From assembly GCF_006968745.1 (NCBI RefSeq), contig NZ_CP030118.1:6778284-6842283 (forward strand): a stretch of 64,000 bases of DNA, read 5' to 3'. Made by a program: the position numbers and the translations under genes. The notes beneath the pieces were generated by a model. The model was given only the letters and a program-made list of their open reading frames with translations. It made no database searches and was not told the origin of the DNA. This document shows positions 54,501 to 62,365 of the stretch, piece after piece. Position 1 is the first letter of the stretch. Each line of letters begins with the position of its first letter. Source of the stretch: Brasilonema sennae CENA114. GTDB taxonomy: Bacteria; Cyanobacteriota; Cyanobacteriia; Cyanobacteriales; Nostocaceae.

Positions 54501-56496
54501 GACTAGTCATAAGGATACGGTGAATAAGGTCGTCTTCAGTCCCAACGGCGAAACCATTGCCACTGCAAGTTCTGACAAAACGGTCAAACTTTGGAATCTT
54601 CAAGGTAAGGAACTGCACACCCTCATTGGGCATCAGGATGTTGTCAATGATGTCGTCTTCAGCCCGGACGGTGAAATCATTGCCACTGCAAGTTACGACA
54701 AAACAGTCAAACTCTGGAATCTTCAAGGTAAGCTACTGCACACACTTTCCGCCGCGCATCAGCCAAGTCTGATTAACATTGTCTTCAGCCCAGACGGTGA
54801 AACAATTGCCACTGCAAGTTACGACAAAACAGTCAAACTTTGGAACCGCGAAGGTAAGCCACTGCACACCCTCATTGGGCATCAGGGTTTTGTCAATGAT
54901 GTCGTCTTCAGCCCTGACGGCGAAACCATTGCCACTGCAAGTTTTGATAAAACGGTCAAACTTTGGAATCTTCAAGGTAAAGAACAGCAAACCCTTACTG
55001 GGCATAAGCTAGGTGTCAATAGCATTGTCTTCAGCCCCGACGGCAAAACCCTTGCCACAGCAAGTTCCGACAACACCGTCAAACTTTGGAACCGCGAAAG
55101 TAAGCAACCGGGTACCCTCCCGCATGAGGCTAGCGTCACTAGGGGTGTCTTCAGCAAGGAACCGCGTACCCTCCCGCATGAGGATCAAGTCACTAAAGTT
55201 GTCTTCAGCCCCGACCACGGCAAAAGCATTGTCACTGTTAGTAGTCAGAAGAGCAAAATCGTCACATTTTGGAACCTTACAGATAATCAGTCAAAGATAG
55301 ACCTCTCTGGGGATGAGGGTACTATGGTCAATGATGTCGTCTTCAGCTCTGACGGGAAAACCCTTGCCATTTCTGGTGAAAACAACAAGGTCAAACTCTG
55401 GAACGTTGAGAACCTTGAAAGTAAGGAACAACAGATCCTTCCCGGAAAGAAAGTCGTCTTCAGCCGCAACGGCAAAACCCTTGCCACTGCTAATGACGAC
55501 ACGGTAACACTCTGGAACTTAGAGGAGAAGAAACCGCAGACCCTTCTTGGAACGAAAGTCGTCTTCAGCGCTGATGATAAAACTCTTGCCACTACAAGTT
55601 CCGACAACACCGTCAAACTTTGGAACCGCAAACGTGAGCAAGTGGGCACCCTCATTGGGCATCAGGATGTTGTCAGTAGCGTTGTCTTCAGCCCTGACGG
55701 CAAAACCATTGCCACTGCAAGTTTGGACAAAACGGTCAAACTTTGGAACCAGGAAGGTAAAGAACGGAAAACCCTTACTGGGCATCAGGATGTTGTCAAT
55801 GATGTCGTCTTCAGCCCCGACGGCAAAATCCTTGCTAGTGCTAGTCTTGACAAAACGATCAAACTTTGGAACCTTGAAACTAACGAACCGCCGCGTACCC
55901 TCTCTGGGCATAGTAGCGATGTTTTTAGCGTCGTCTTCAGCCCCGACGGCAAAACCCTTGCTAGTGCAAGTTCCGACAAAACGGTCAAACTTTGGAACCT
56001 TAAAGGTGATGAGCTACCGCGCACCCTTTCCGGGCATCAGTCTTGGGTCAACAGCGTCGTCTTCAGTCCTGACGGCAAAACCCTTGCCACTGCTAGTAGT
56101 GACAATAAGGTTAAACTCTGGAACCTCAAAGGTGAGCCACTGCGTACCCTCTCTGGGCATAGTAGCGATGTTTTTAGCGTCGTCTTCAGCCCCGACGGCA
56201 AAACCCTTGCCACTGCTAGTCTTGACAACACAGCCAAACTCTGGAACCTCAAAGGTGAGCTACTGCACACCCTCTCTCTTTCTGAGTATGATCACAAAGG
56301 ACCCCGTAGCGTCGTCTTCAGCCACGACGGCAAAACCCTTGCCACTGTTGCAGGTTTTAGCATTATTCTGCGGGATTTCGATTTAGATACGCTAATGAGC
56401 AGTGCTTGTGATTCGGTGGGGGATTATCTGAAGTATAGCAAAGAGGTAGAAGACAGCGATCGCCACCTTTGCGATGGTATTGGAACAGCCCACTAA
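51598..56496 (+). CDS. CHAT-STAND-transmembrane-WD40 protein
   Basis: A 1632-residue signalling protein. Residues about 140-360 form a CHAT domain with His220 (HFVSHGKV) and Cys270 in LCTCESASPEAEG. After a charged linker comes an nSTAND-type P-loop ATPase from about 453: Walker A GGSGSGKSS (494-502) and Walker B ILVIDQFEE (547-555). A single hydrophobic segment (about 878-896) is followed from about 965 by roughly 14-15 WD40 repeats, some degenerate. The likely design is a WD40 sensor, an ATP-driven switch and a protease effector, tethered to the membrane. It is the last and largest member of the trio. Function is inferred; the linkage to the protease and hydrolase is from gene order. Confidence 0.75.
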   Translation: MNTFEITIQRKSGDSWPIVVEHTQPGVLLPLRLEGNLCLSAEDLQHLTSLQGQVRDYGTFLGKALLRDEVRDGFIRALSQNQQTVRVLLFIEAIDKQLRTLRWERLCAPIDGEWQILALNQRVPFSFYIPAITDRLFPAIGRRDLKALVLVASPSDSSRYKLDIFDVEATVKSVRVALGDIPTDVLATVDGAIGLPTLDELCAQLTDRTKQYTMLHFVSHGKVMDDGETLLYWSKSDNTVEVVTATKLIERVRQLRGARGLPHFTFLCTCESASPEAEGALGGLGQRLVRDLGMPAVVAMTEKVTIKTAQALTEKFYYQLRQSGEVDSALHEATATLAERGDVTVPALFSRLGGRPLFSDQLDRELTNAEIQYGLERLVQLLPERSPVLEKKFAQLEGQLKNTLGADATALSKEVLKEREQTLEEVNNLCEEIVDLNFNALALGQQPPIYDSRCPFLGLYPFRVENREFFFGREELIAQLQQKLTEHNFLAVLGGSGSGKSSLVLAGLIPKLQEKQIGLLSVYMTPSSNPIEQLETSLSQVLAQSTILVIDQFEELFTLCTDEAERVSFIEKLLSLIPHQKVVITMRADFWGECAPYRNLKDLMEARQKLIGPMDAAQLRKAMEMQAAKVGLRFEAGLSNLILDNVQGEPGAMPLLQHALLEMWKHRHGRWLRTVEYEAIGGVNKAIAQTADDVYNSLSPAEQDQVKNIFIRLTRLDENALQGEKRRDTRQRVWLDELVPAGGDLATTKRLVQRLAGEGARLVVTSVDGSTNREEVEIAHEALIRHWPRLLQWLDDNRINLQLRKNIRDAALDWEKQQKSEDYLTHDEGGRLKEAQELAKHTSFLNKLETEYVTACTEKSDRQEREKEARRRREIRTAWGIAGGSLIALILTAGLGILSFHRKQQAEITQANVLVRSSSSLFDSHKELDALIQQIKAGKILKEHKVSEPLLVTTLQKAVYGVKERNRLTSHKDTVNKVVFSPNGETIATASSDKTVKLWNLQGKELHTLIGHQDVVNDVVFSPDGEIIATASYDKTVKLWNLQGKLLHTLSAAHQPSLINIVFSPDGETIATASYDKTVKLWNREGKPLHTLIGHQGFVNDVVFSPDGETIATASFDKTVKLWNLQGKEQQTLTGHKLGVNSIVFSPDGKTLATASSDNTVKLWNRESKQPGTLPHEASVTRGVFSKEPRTLPHEDQVTKVVFSPDHGKSIVTVSSQKSKIVTFWNLTDNQSKIDLSGDEGTMVNDVVFSSDGKTLAISGENNKVKLWNVENLESKEQQILPGKKVVFSRNGKTLATANDDTVTLWNLEEKKPQTLLGTKVVFSADDKTLATTSSDNTVKLWNRKREQVGTLIGHQDVVSSVVFSPDGKTIATASLDKTVKLWNQEGKERKTLTGHQDVVNDVVFSPDGKILASASLDKTIKLWNLETNEPPRTLSGHSSDVFSVVFSPDGKTLASASSDKTVKLWNLKGDELPRTLSGHQSWVNSVVFSPDGKTLATASSDNKVKLWNLKGEPLRTLSGHSSDVFSVVFSPDGKTLATASLDNTAKLWNLKGELLHTLSLSEYDHKGPRSVVFSHDGKTLATVAGFSIILRDFDLDTLMSSACDSVGDYLKYSKEVEDSDRHLCDGIGTAH

Positions 56497-56503
56497 CAAC
56501 TGA

Positions 56504-56529
56504 CAAAAAAACCCGGACGAAAGCCGGGT
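56504..56529 (-). terminator. Rho-independent terminator of psbH
   Basis: On the minus strand ACCCGG...CCGGGT (56511-56516 and 56524-56529) ends in a run of seven Ts. It lies about 40 bases beyond psbH and also past the WD40 gene, so it may act in both directions. Confidence 0.75.
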
Positions 56530-56571
56530 GTGGAGTAACACAGTGTTATCCAGGTTTTTGGACTAGGAACA

Positions 56572-56778
56572 TTATTTAACGCCCAAAGCCCGCCAGTCAA
56601 CCAAAACATCTTGGATCGTGAAGGACTTGTTATAGAGTTGCAGAATAATCAACAGAAACACGAAAAATAGCAAAATAAAAACAGCCATCACGGGGGTAGT
56701 ACCCCAACCTGGAGTCACTTTACCATACTCAGAGTTTAAAGGTTTGAGGATATCTCCCAATTGCGTCCTTTGTGCCAT
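56572..56778 (-). CDS. psbH: Photosystem II protein PsbH
   Basis: A 68-residue PSII core subunit with one membrane helix (about 31-49, MAVFILLFFVFLLIILQLYN). The sequence MAQRTQLGDILKPLNSEYGK and GWGTTPVMA is PsbH-typical. It is required for stable PSII assembly and quinone exchange. It is divergent from psbN as in most cyanobacteria, with an intrinsic terminator after the stop. Confidence 0.95.
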   Translation of the reverse strand: MAQRTQLGDILKPLNSEYGKVTPGWGTTPVMAVFILLFFVFLLIILQLYNKSFTIQDVLVDWRALGVK

Positions 56779-56861
56779 AGTTCACCTAAGATGAGTTGCC
56801 AAAGCATTTTTTAATCTTCTGTAATATTCTATAGGAATAGGACACATAATCGATACTTGTC

Positions 56862-56993
56862 ATGGAACCCGCAATAGTTCTTAGTATTTCTGTCGGCGCT
56901 GTTGTGATCTTCATTACGGCGTTCTCCATCTACACCTCTTTTGGCCCTCCTGGTAAGGAATTGAGCGATCCCTTTGAAGATCACGAAGATTAG
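56862..56993 (+). CDS. psbN: PsbN, PSII assembly factor
   Basis: A 43-residue protein, MEPAIVLSISVGAVVIFITA followed by FSIYTSFGPPGKELSDPFED, with one N-terminal membrane helix. This is PsbN, long listed as a PSII subunit but shown in plants to be an assembly factor. It is encoded divergently from psbH, the standard arrangement. A large hairpin follows immediately. Confidence 0.93.
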   Translation: MEPAIVLSISVGAVVIFITAFSIYTSFGPPGKELSDPFEDHED

Positions 56994-57000
56994 ATTTCAT

Positions 57001-57035
57001 GGGTTTGTGATTGTGTTTTACACAATCACAAACCC
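57001..57035. terminator. Bidirectional terminator between psbN and the mannosidase
   Basis: GGGTTTGTGATTGTG (57001-57015) and CACAATCACAAACCC (57021-57035) form a perfect 15-bp stem with a five-base loop, between two convergent gene ends. Confidence 0.8.
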
Positions 57036-57036
57036 C

Positions 57037-60000
57037 TCAGCTAACCCTAAAGCTGCTAATTTTCCAGGGTTGAATCGTAAAGATTTGTTGCCCAGATGAG
57101 AATTCGGGTGTGGGCAAAGAGTGCTCTAATAAGTCCACTGACTCTCCCAGAGTCAACCCTAAATCACTTTGCAACTGCAAATCGGCTGTCTGTCCGTGAC
57201 ATTCGTAACATCGGACAATCCATTGTTTTGGGTTGTCTTCTGCTTGCTTAAACGCCATTAATATTAAGTTCTCAGCCGACAAATCTAAGAAGCTACCAAC
57301 TGGTGGTAAAGACTTGTTGTTCTGGTGATGCTTGGAACTCAACATCATTAGTTCCATTGGTAGATGCAATTCATAACCGTGTCTGACTGTATGGGCTGAT
57401 TCCCAGCTACCAGCATGAGGATACAAAGCATAAGTAAATTCATGAAATCCTTTGTCTGCTTCCTCGTCAGGCCAATTTGGACTGCGTAACAGACTTAAGC
57501 GTAATTGATTGGATTGGCTGTCGTACCCATACTTACAATCGTTTAACAGACTAACACCGTATGTATGATCGTTGTTAACGGTGGCAGGAGTTGTCAAATC
57601 TGCCCAACGTAAAGCAGGGACTTCCCATTTCGCCTTTTCTGCTGGAGTTTCGGGTTTGGTCGGACGGCGAATCGTCCCACAAGGAATTTCATAAGTCGCA
57701 AAGTCTGCCTCTAGATTCAGAGGAAAAGCAGCTTTCACCAAACAGTTACGTTCCTGCCAGTTCACAGTCGTGACGATTTTCAGGATTGGCGAACGCCCTT
57801 GTAATATGTAATCACAGCAAAACTCTGATTCACCCAGCTGACGCACCACACGCAGACGAGTTTGCACAAGTCCTGTTTCGAGCCACTCAATAGATTTTAG
57901 CTGAGTTGGTGGTAAGGGATGCTCAGAATAATTAGGGTCAATATTCCAAGCATCCCAATATTGACCACTATCTTGGAAAGCTTGTAATTGATTTCCAGCA
58001 CAACTGAGAACTTCTCTATCATTAACTTTGTCAAAAAGACTCGACAAATTACCAGTTTCTTCGTCAACAGTTACCCGCAAAAACTCATTTTCAAAACTCA
58101 ATCTTTTTCGCTCAAAATGTTCTTGCTTTTGCAAACTTGAATTGGTATCATCAGACTGGGTTATGTTATTGCCTTTTTTAGGCAGTTGAGGACAAAGCCA
58201 AAAAACGCGATAGCCAACAGAGGGAACATCGGTTGCTATAAACAGCAGCTTTGAGTCGTTGCTCAGTTGGGAAGGTAAAAGTTCTCCTTCAAGATTATAA
58301 ACGCAAACACAAGAGTGAGGTAATGGTAGCTCAACAGCGACAACCGAAGAGCGCTGCCAATTCAGGGAGTTAAAGACGAAAATTGGTACAGCATCGGGTT
58401 GGGGCGGCTCGCTTAAGTTTATTTGGGATGCAAGATCACTCAAAGACTCCTGCAATATCTCATTGCCAACTTTCTCCACCTCCTGCCAAGTTGGAAGCGC
58501 ATCCGCATAAACTTGATTAATCGAAGAACCAGGCAGAATATCGTGAAACTGATTAAATAAGACCTTTTTCCACGCCGCTTCTAGTTCAGCTTTCGGATAT
58601 GTCACCCCAGAGCTAATTGTTGCCAAAGCCGCAAACAGTTCTGCTTGGTACAATAATCCTTCACAACGACGATTCCAACGTTTTTGGTCAGCGTGGGTGG
58701 TATAACAGCCGCGATGGAATTCTAGATAAAGTTCGTCCTCCCAAGTGGGGAAGGAGGGAGGGGAAGCAGGGGAGGCTGGGGGAGAATTATTTTCTTGTCT
58801 ATTCTTGATTTGCTGTAGATAATTTTCGGCAGTCGTAAATTCTAGCTTCGGGAACAAAGAAGATTTTTGCCAACGCTGGGCAGTTTCTAACATATCACGA
58901 GTGGGACCGCCACCGTGGTCACCCACGCCAGGAAGCCAAAGGGCGTCAGAAAGACCTGTTTGAGTTTGCCATTCACACGCGTAGGATGCCATTTTAACAG
59001 GATCGATACCTTCACCAACAAGGGCAGACATATAGCTAAAGACTTCACTACCGTCAGGCGATCGCCACCAAAAAGCACCATAATCAAACTTCGTCGTATC
59101 ATTCCAGCGCAACTTCTGAGTCACGAAATACTCAACACCAGCACTTGCGAAAAACTGCGGCAAAGTTGCACAAAAACCGAAACTATCTGGTACCCATACA
59201 ACAGAAGAAAGCTTGCCAAACTTCTCCAACACATAACGCTGACCATACAACAACTGACGAACAATAGATTCACCTGCAATTAAATTCAGTTCCGGTTCAA
59301 CCCAAAAACCTCCCACAACTTCCCAACGCCCAGCTTTTACCGCTTCTTGAATCGCATCAAACAAATCCGGGCGATGCTCTTCAATCCAAGCATAAAGCAC
59401 CGGCGAAGAATGACAAAAAATCAACTCTGGAAAATCTTGCTGAAGTTTAAGAACCGACTCAAAAGTACTTTGTGCAGCCTTCCAAGTTTCACTCACAGGC
59501 CAAAGCCATGCCAAGTCAAGATGAGCATGACCTAATAAGTAAATTTTTGAATCAAGATTTTGAATCTTCGATTCCAGCAACCTCTGACGAAGAGCAAAAA
59601 GTAATTTCTCAAACTCTTTCTTATCTTCCTTGGCGTCCTTCGCGTCTTGGTGAGTCCAGCCCCCGTCTTGGCGGCTTCCGTCACGTTCGCGTAGCGTCTC
59701 CGCAGGAGTTTGGGGGACTGGCGAACCCGAAGGGCGGTTCGTTTCCTCCCAATCAATCCCCGCCACACTCCCCGCCAAATCCTCCAACCTCTGCGGCTCA
59801 AAAGTTTCCAAAAACCGCTGCATCACAGCCAACTCATCAGCCACAAAACCGGGATCTGGGCGATTCTCATCCGTAGACTCATAAATCAGCAGCGACTTAA
59901 CAAGAGCACCATCACAATGCCCCGGACTTACCAAACGCAAAGCTATGATAAATTCATCTGCTGGTGTCACCGCATCACTCAGTAGTACCCTTGGCGAACT

Positions 60001-60363
60001 ATCAAACAAATCTCCCTCAACCGTCAACTTTCCATTGACATAAACTTGAGCAGAGTCTGCCCACCAAACCAGTGATAGCCGCAAAGACAAGCCCTGTAGC
60101 GGGTAACCCTGTAAATCTTGGGGAATAACTACTTTTTGCACCAACCATAGCACATTTTGCCCAAGGACCCAACCAATGTGTCCTTTGGCGTTTAACTGGG
60201 CAAGACTCCAAAGCGAAAAGTCGCAGGTGCTAATGTCAGCCACAGACAAGTCAGCTTCCAAGCATTGCCAAGATGACAAATTATTTACTCTTACACAGGA
60301 GCGCAATTTCTCTATTGCTTCCAAGATAAATTTAGTATTAGCTTGAGATACTGGAGAGGTCAT
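57037..60363 (-). CDS. Alpha-mannosidase (glycoside hydrolase family 38)
   Basis: A 1108-residue GH38 enzyme. HAHLDLAWLWP (279-289) holds the zinc-ligand His and Asp, and VVWVPDSFGFC contains the catalytic nucleophile Asp. A beta-sandwich N-terminal region (about 40-165) precedes it and a long C-terminal beta-rich part follows. It probably releases alpha-linked mannose from glycans. No signal peptide is visible, so it may be cytoplasmic as in many GH38 bacterial enzymes. Residues about 208-247 are encoded by a repeat block and interrupt the region before the catalytic domain. It is monocistronic. Confidence 0.85.
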   Translation of the reverse strand: MTSPVSQANTKFILEAIEKLRSCVRVNNLSSWQCLEADLSVADISTCDFSLWSLAQLNAKGHIGWVLGQNVLWLVQKVVIPQDLQGYPLQGLSLRLSLVWWADSAQVYVNGKLTVEGDLFDSSPRVLLSDAVTPADEFIIALRLVSPGHCDGALVKSLLIYESTDENRPDPGFVADELAVMQRFLETFEPQRLEDLAGSVAGIDWEETNRPSGSPVPQTPAETLRERDGSRQDGGWTHQDAKDAKEDKKEFEKLLFALRQRLLESKIQNLDSKIYLLGHAHLDLAWLWPVSETWKAAQSTFESVLKLQQDFPELIFCHSSPVLYAWIEEHRPDLFDAIQEAVKAGRWEVVGGFWVEPELNLIAGESIVRQLLYGQRYVLEKFGKLSSVVWVPDSFGFCATLPQFFASAGVEYFVTQKLRWNDTTKFDYGAFWWRSPDGSEVFSYMSALVGEGIDPVKMASYACEWQTQTGLSDALWLPGVGDHGGGPTRDMLETAQRWQKSSLFPKLEFTTAENYLQQIKNRQENNSPPASPASPPSFPTWEDELYLEFHRGCYTTHADQKRWNRRCEGLLYQAELFAALATISSGVTYPKAELEAAWKKVLFNQFHDILPGSSINQVYADALPTWQEVEKVGNEILQESLSDLASQINLSEPPQPDAVPIFVFNSLNWQRSSVVAVELPLPHSCVCVYNLEGELLPSQLSNDSKLLFIATDVPSVGYRVFWLCPQLPKKGNNITQSDDTNSSLQKQEHFERKRLSFENEFLRVTVDEETGNLSSLFDKVNDREVLSCAGNQLQAFQDSGQYWDAWNIDPNYSEHPLPPTQLKSIEWLETGLVQTRLRVVRQLGESEFCCDYILQGRSPILKIVTTVNWQERNCLVKAAFPLNLEADFATYEIPCGTIRRPTKPETPAEKAKWEVPALRWADLTTPATVNNDHTYGVSLLNDCKYGYDSQSNQLRLSLLRSPNWPDEEADKGFHEFTYALYPHAGSWESAHTVRHGYELHLPMELMMLSSKHHQNNKSLPPVGSFLDLSAENLILMAFKQAEDNPKQWIVRCYECHGQTADLQLQSDLGLTLGESVDLLEHSLPTPEFSSGQQIFTIQPWKISSFRVS
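59623..59742. repeat. Dispersed repeats inside the mannosidase gene, in frame
   Basis: The segment contains CCTTGGCGTCCTTCGCGTCT, then GCGTAGCGTCTCCGCAGGAG, both typical of the intergenic repeats in this window (compare 7788-7801 and 29697-29730). It encodes about 40 Pro-, Gly- and Asp-rich residues without a stop. Confidence 0.65.
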
Positions 60364-60568
60364 AATTTCGCTAAGATGAGGAAACTCATTATCATCAACA
60401 CTCTTTCGATTTATTGTTTGGTGCGAGTCCGACAGCTAAGCAACACTCTTAACAAAAGTTCACCATTACGTCACGCATTGAACTTGTACACAGCTAGGGA
60501 CTAGACCAATTACTAGCACTGGTTGTTTTCTTAATTTTGAACTTTGAATTTTGAATTTTGAATTGCCT

Positions 60569-62365
60569 ATGCCTCCTGCTACCCCTGGTCGTTATCAAAG
60601 CAGACTTTTCAACTTTTTCCACCAGCAATCTCGGCGCTGGGGTGAACAGTTTGAGCGTACCATACGGCATGTACAAGTCGCTGCTAATTGGTCATTAGAG
60701 GCTCTACTTACGAGCGTGTATATGCTGATTCACAAAGCAACAGAGTCAGCCGGTAAACAACTGCATACAAATGAGCAACAACCCAGATTCCAGTTACAAG
60801 AAAGTCAGACTAACTCCGAAACTGTTTCATCTGTAGATACTCCAGTTCAGCGAGTTTTAGAAGCAGCGGTTACTCTGGAAATTGCAGAAGCACCAAAGCT
60901 GGGGAAAGCTGGGAAAAAGAACTCCCTAACTGTCTGGATACCTTACTTTTCTATATTCCCCACTGTCTCATCTCCCCTGATTGTCTCACACCCTGACTCC
61001 ACCGCAGGTGCACCGTCCTTGGGAACCCCAACGCCAGATACCTCTGTCGGGAAACCCTCATCAAGTACTGGCGCAGCAACGCACTACCTCCCTACTGTCT
61101 CATCTCCCCCAATAGTGCGGGGAATTGCTTCAGATTTAGGAAGTCGTAATTTGGTACTCGTTACGATTGAAAATAAAATTCTCGATATTTTAACGCTTCA
61201 GCAGCAGGAGATATTGCAAAACCGGATTCTTCAGGAAGTTGCTAGATTGCGTTCTTGGCAGTTGACTCAAAGCAAAGACGAAACAAAAGTATTATCTGAA
61301 ATTGATCGTCTGCTGAACAAATTGACGGGTAGTCCTCAAATCATACCTGCCCTACCTCAAGCAACGGGAATCGAAGAGGAAAAAGAGTATCAAAAATTAC
61401 CTAATATTTTCCAAAAACTACCATCACTAGACGTAGCGATCGCCCAAATAGAATCTAATGCTGTAGTCACAATATCTCGTACGACTGGACAATTGCTCCG
61501 AACTGTTCAAAATCAGCTAAATATCTTTGTCTATGGTAAAGACCAGCCACTGACCACTGAACGAAAAACATTAGATGGTGATTCACAACATCAAACGTCG
61601 AAAGTCCAAGCTCTAATTTGGGGAGCCATTAATTATTTTTTTGGCGAGCGCAACACTAATAAACTAGAACAAAAAACTCCAACAAATAGTATTAACCAAT
61701 TTTTATCAATAGGTTCAAAGAAAAAATCAAAAACTGTACAATTACCACAGCGTCCTTTTGCCTCAGCTTTGCCCGAAAGCCCTGATTTACCAAGCGAGAA
61801 TATAGCAGATCCTTGGTTAACAATGGACGATTTGTTTGGAGATTTACATGAAGTAACAGAGGTTGTTAACGAACAACAATTTTTAGTGACATCATCTGAG
61901 TCTCCAAAATCTGCTCTTCCTGCGAGTCCTGATGTGAAGATTTCGTCTCCAAAATCTTCTCTGCCCGCGAGTCCTGATGTGAAGATAACCAGACAAATCA
62001 ATTTAAAATACCTCAGCGTTTTGAGTCAAGCGAAACAGCTAATTCAAAATTCAAAATCTGCTCTACAAGCAAGCTACGCAAATAAAGTATGGAAGTCATC
62101 CTCATCTTCCCATTCCCCTATTTCTCAATCAGAAACTGAGAGCAACCTAATTAAAGATAAGAAGGGAGAAATTCTTTATCAGCAGCAGCAAACCACTCAA
62201 GTTGAGGCGAAACCAGATTGGATTGAAGCACAAGCTCAAACGATTGGCTATGAAAAACATCCTCTGGAGCAAGTTCTTGAATGGCTAGACCAAATTATGC
62301 TTTGGCTCGAAGATATATTTGTAAGAATTGGTCTATTTTTGCGGAGGCTATTCCGGGGAAAATAA
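60569..62365 (+). CDS. Hypothetical protein with low-complexity middle
   Basis: A 598-residue protein of unknown function. The start at 60569 (MPPATPGRYQSRLFNFF) is preferred because the six residues upstream translate a TTTGAATTTTGAA repeat. The N terminus (about 1-70) and C terminus (about 560-598, VLEWLDQIMLWLEDIFVRIG then LFLRRLFRGK) look conserved and helical; the middle is Ser-, Pro- and Gln-rich. It contains a 42-base tandem duplication (KSALPASPDVKI, 61909-61987) and a 132-base in-frame insert at about 60978-61093. Its last 18 bases overlap the convergent regulator gene. Confidence 0.6.
   Translation: MPPATPGRYQSRLFNFFHQQSRRWGEQFERTIRHVQVAANWSLEALLTSVYMLIHKATESAGKQLHTNEQQPRFQLQESQTNSETVSSVDTPVQRVLEAAVTLEIAEAPKLGKAGKKNSLTVWIPYFSIFPTVSSPLIVSHPDSTAGAPSLGTPTPDTSVGKPSSSTGAATHYLPTVSSPPIVRGIASDLGSRNLVLVTIENKILDILTLQQQEILQNRILQEVARLRSWQLTQSKDETKVLSEIDRLLNKLTGSPQIIPALPQATGIEEEKEYQKLPNIFQKLPSLDVAIAQIESNAVVTISRTTGQLLRTVQNQLNIFVYGKDQPLTTERKTLDGDSQHQTSKVQALIWGAINYFFGERNTNKLEQKTPTNSINQFLSIGSKKKSKTVQLPQRPFASALPESPDLPSENIADPWLTMDDLFGDLHEVTEVVNEQQFLVTSSESPKSALPASPDVKISSPKSSLPASPDVKITRQINLKYLSVLSQAKQLIQNSKSALQASYANKVWKSSSSSHSPISQSETESNLIKDKKGEILYQQQQTTQVEAKPDWIEAQAQTIGYEKHPLEQVLEWLDQIMLWLEDIFVRIGLFLRRLFRGK

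Noticed and set aside
54355..56386. Many alternative frames over the large WD40 gene, in both orientations
   Set aside because: These are low-complexity reflections of the repeated WD40 codons; none has family motifs or a ribosome-binding site.
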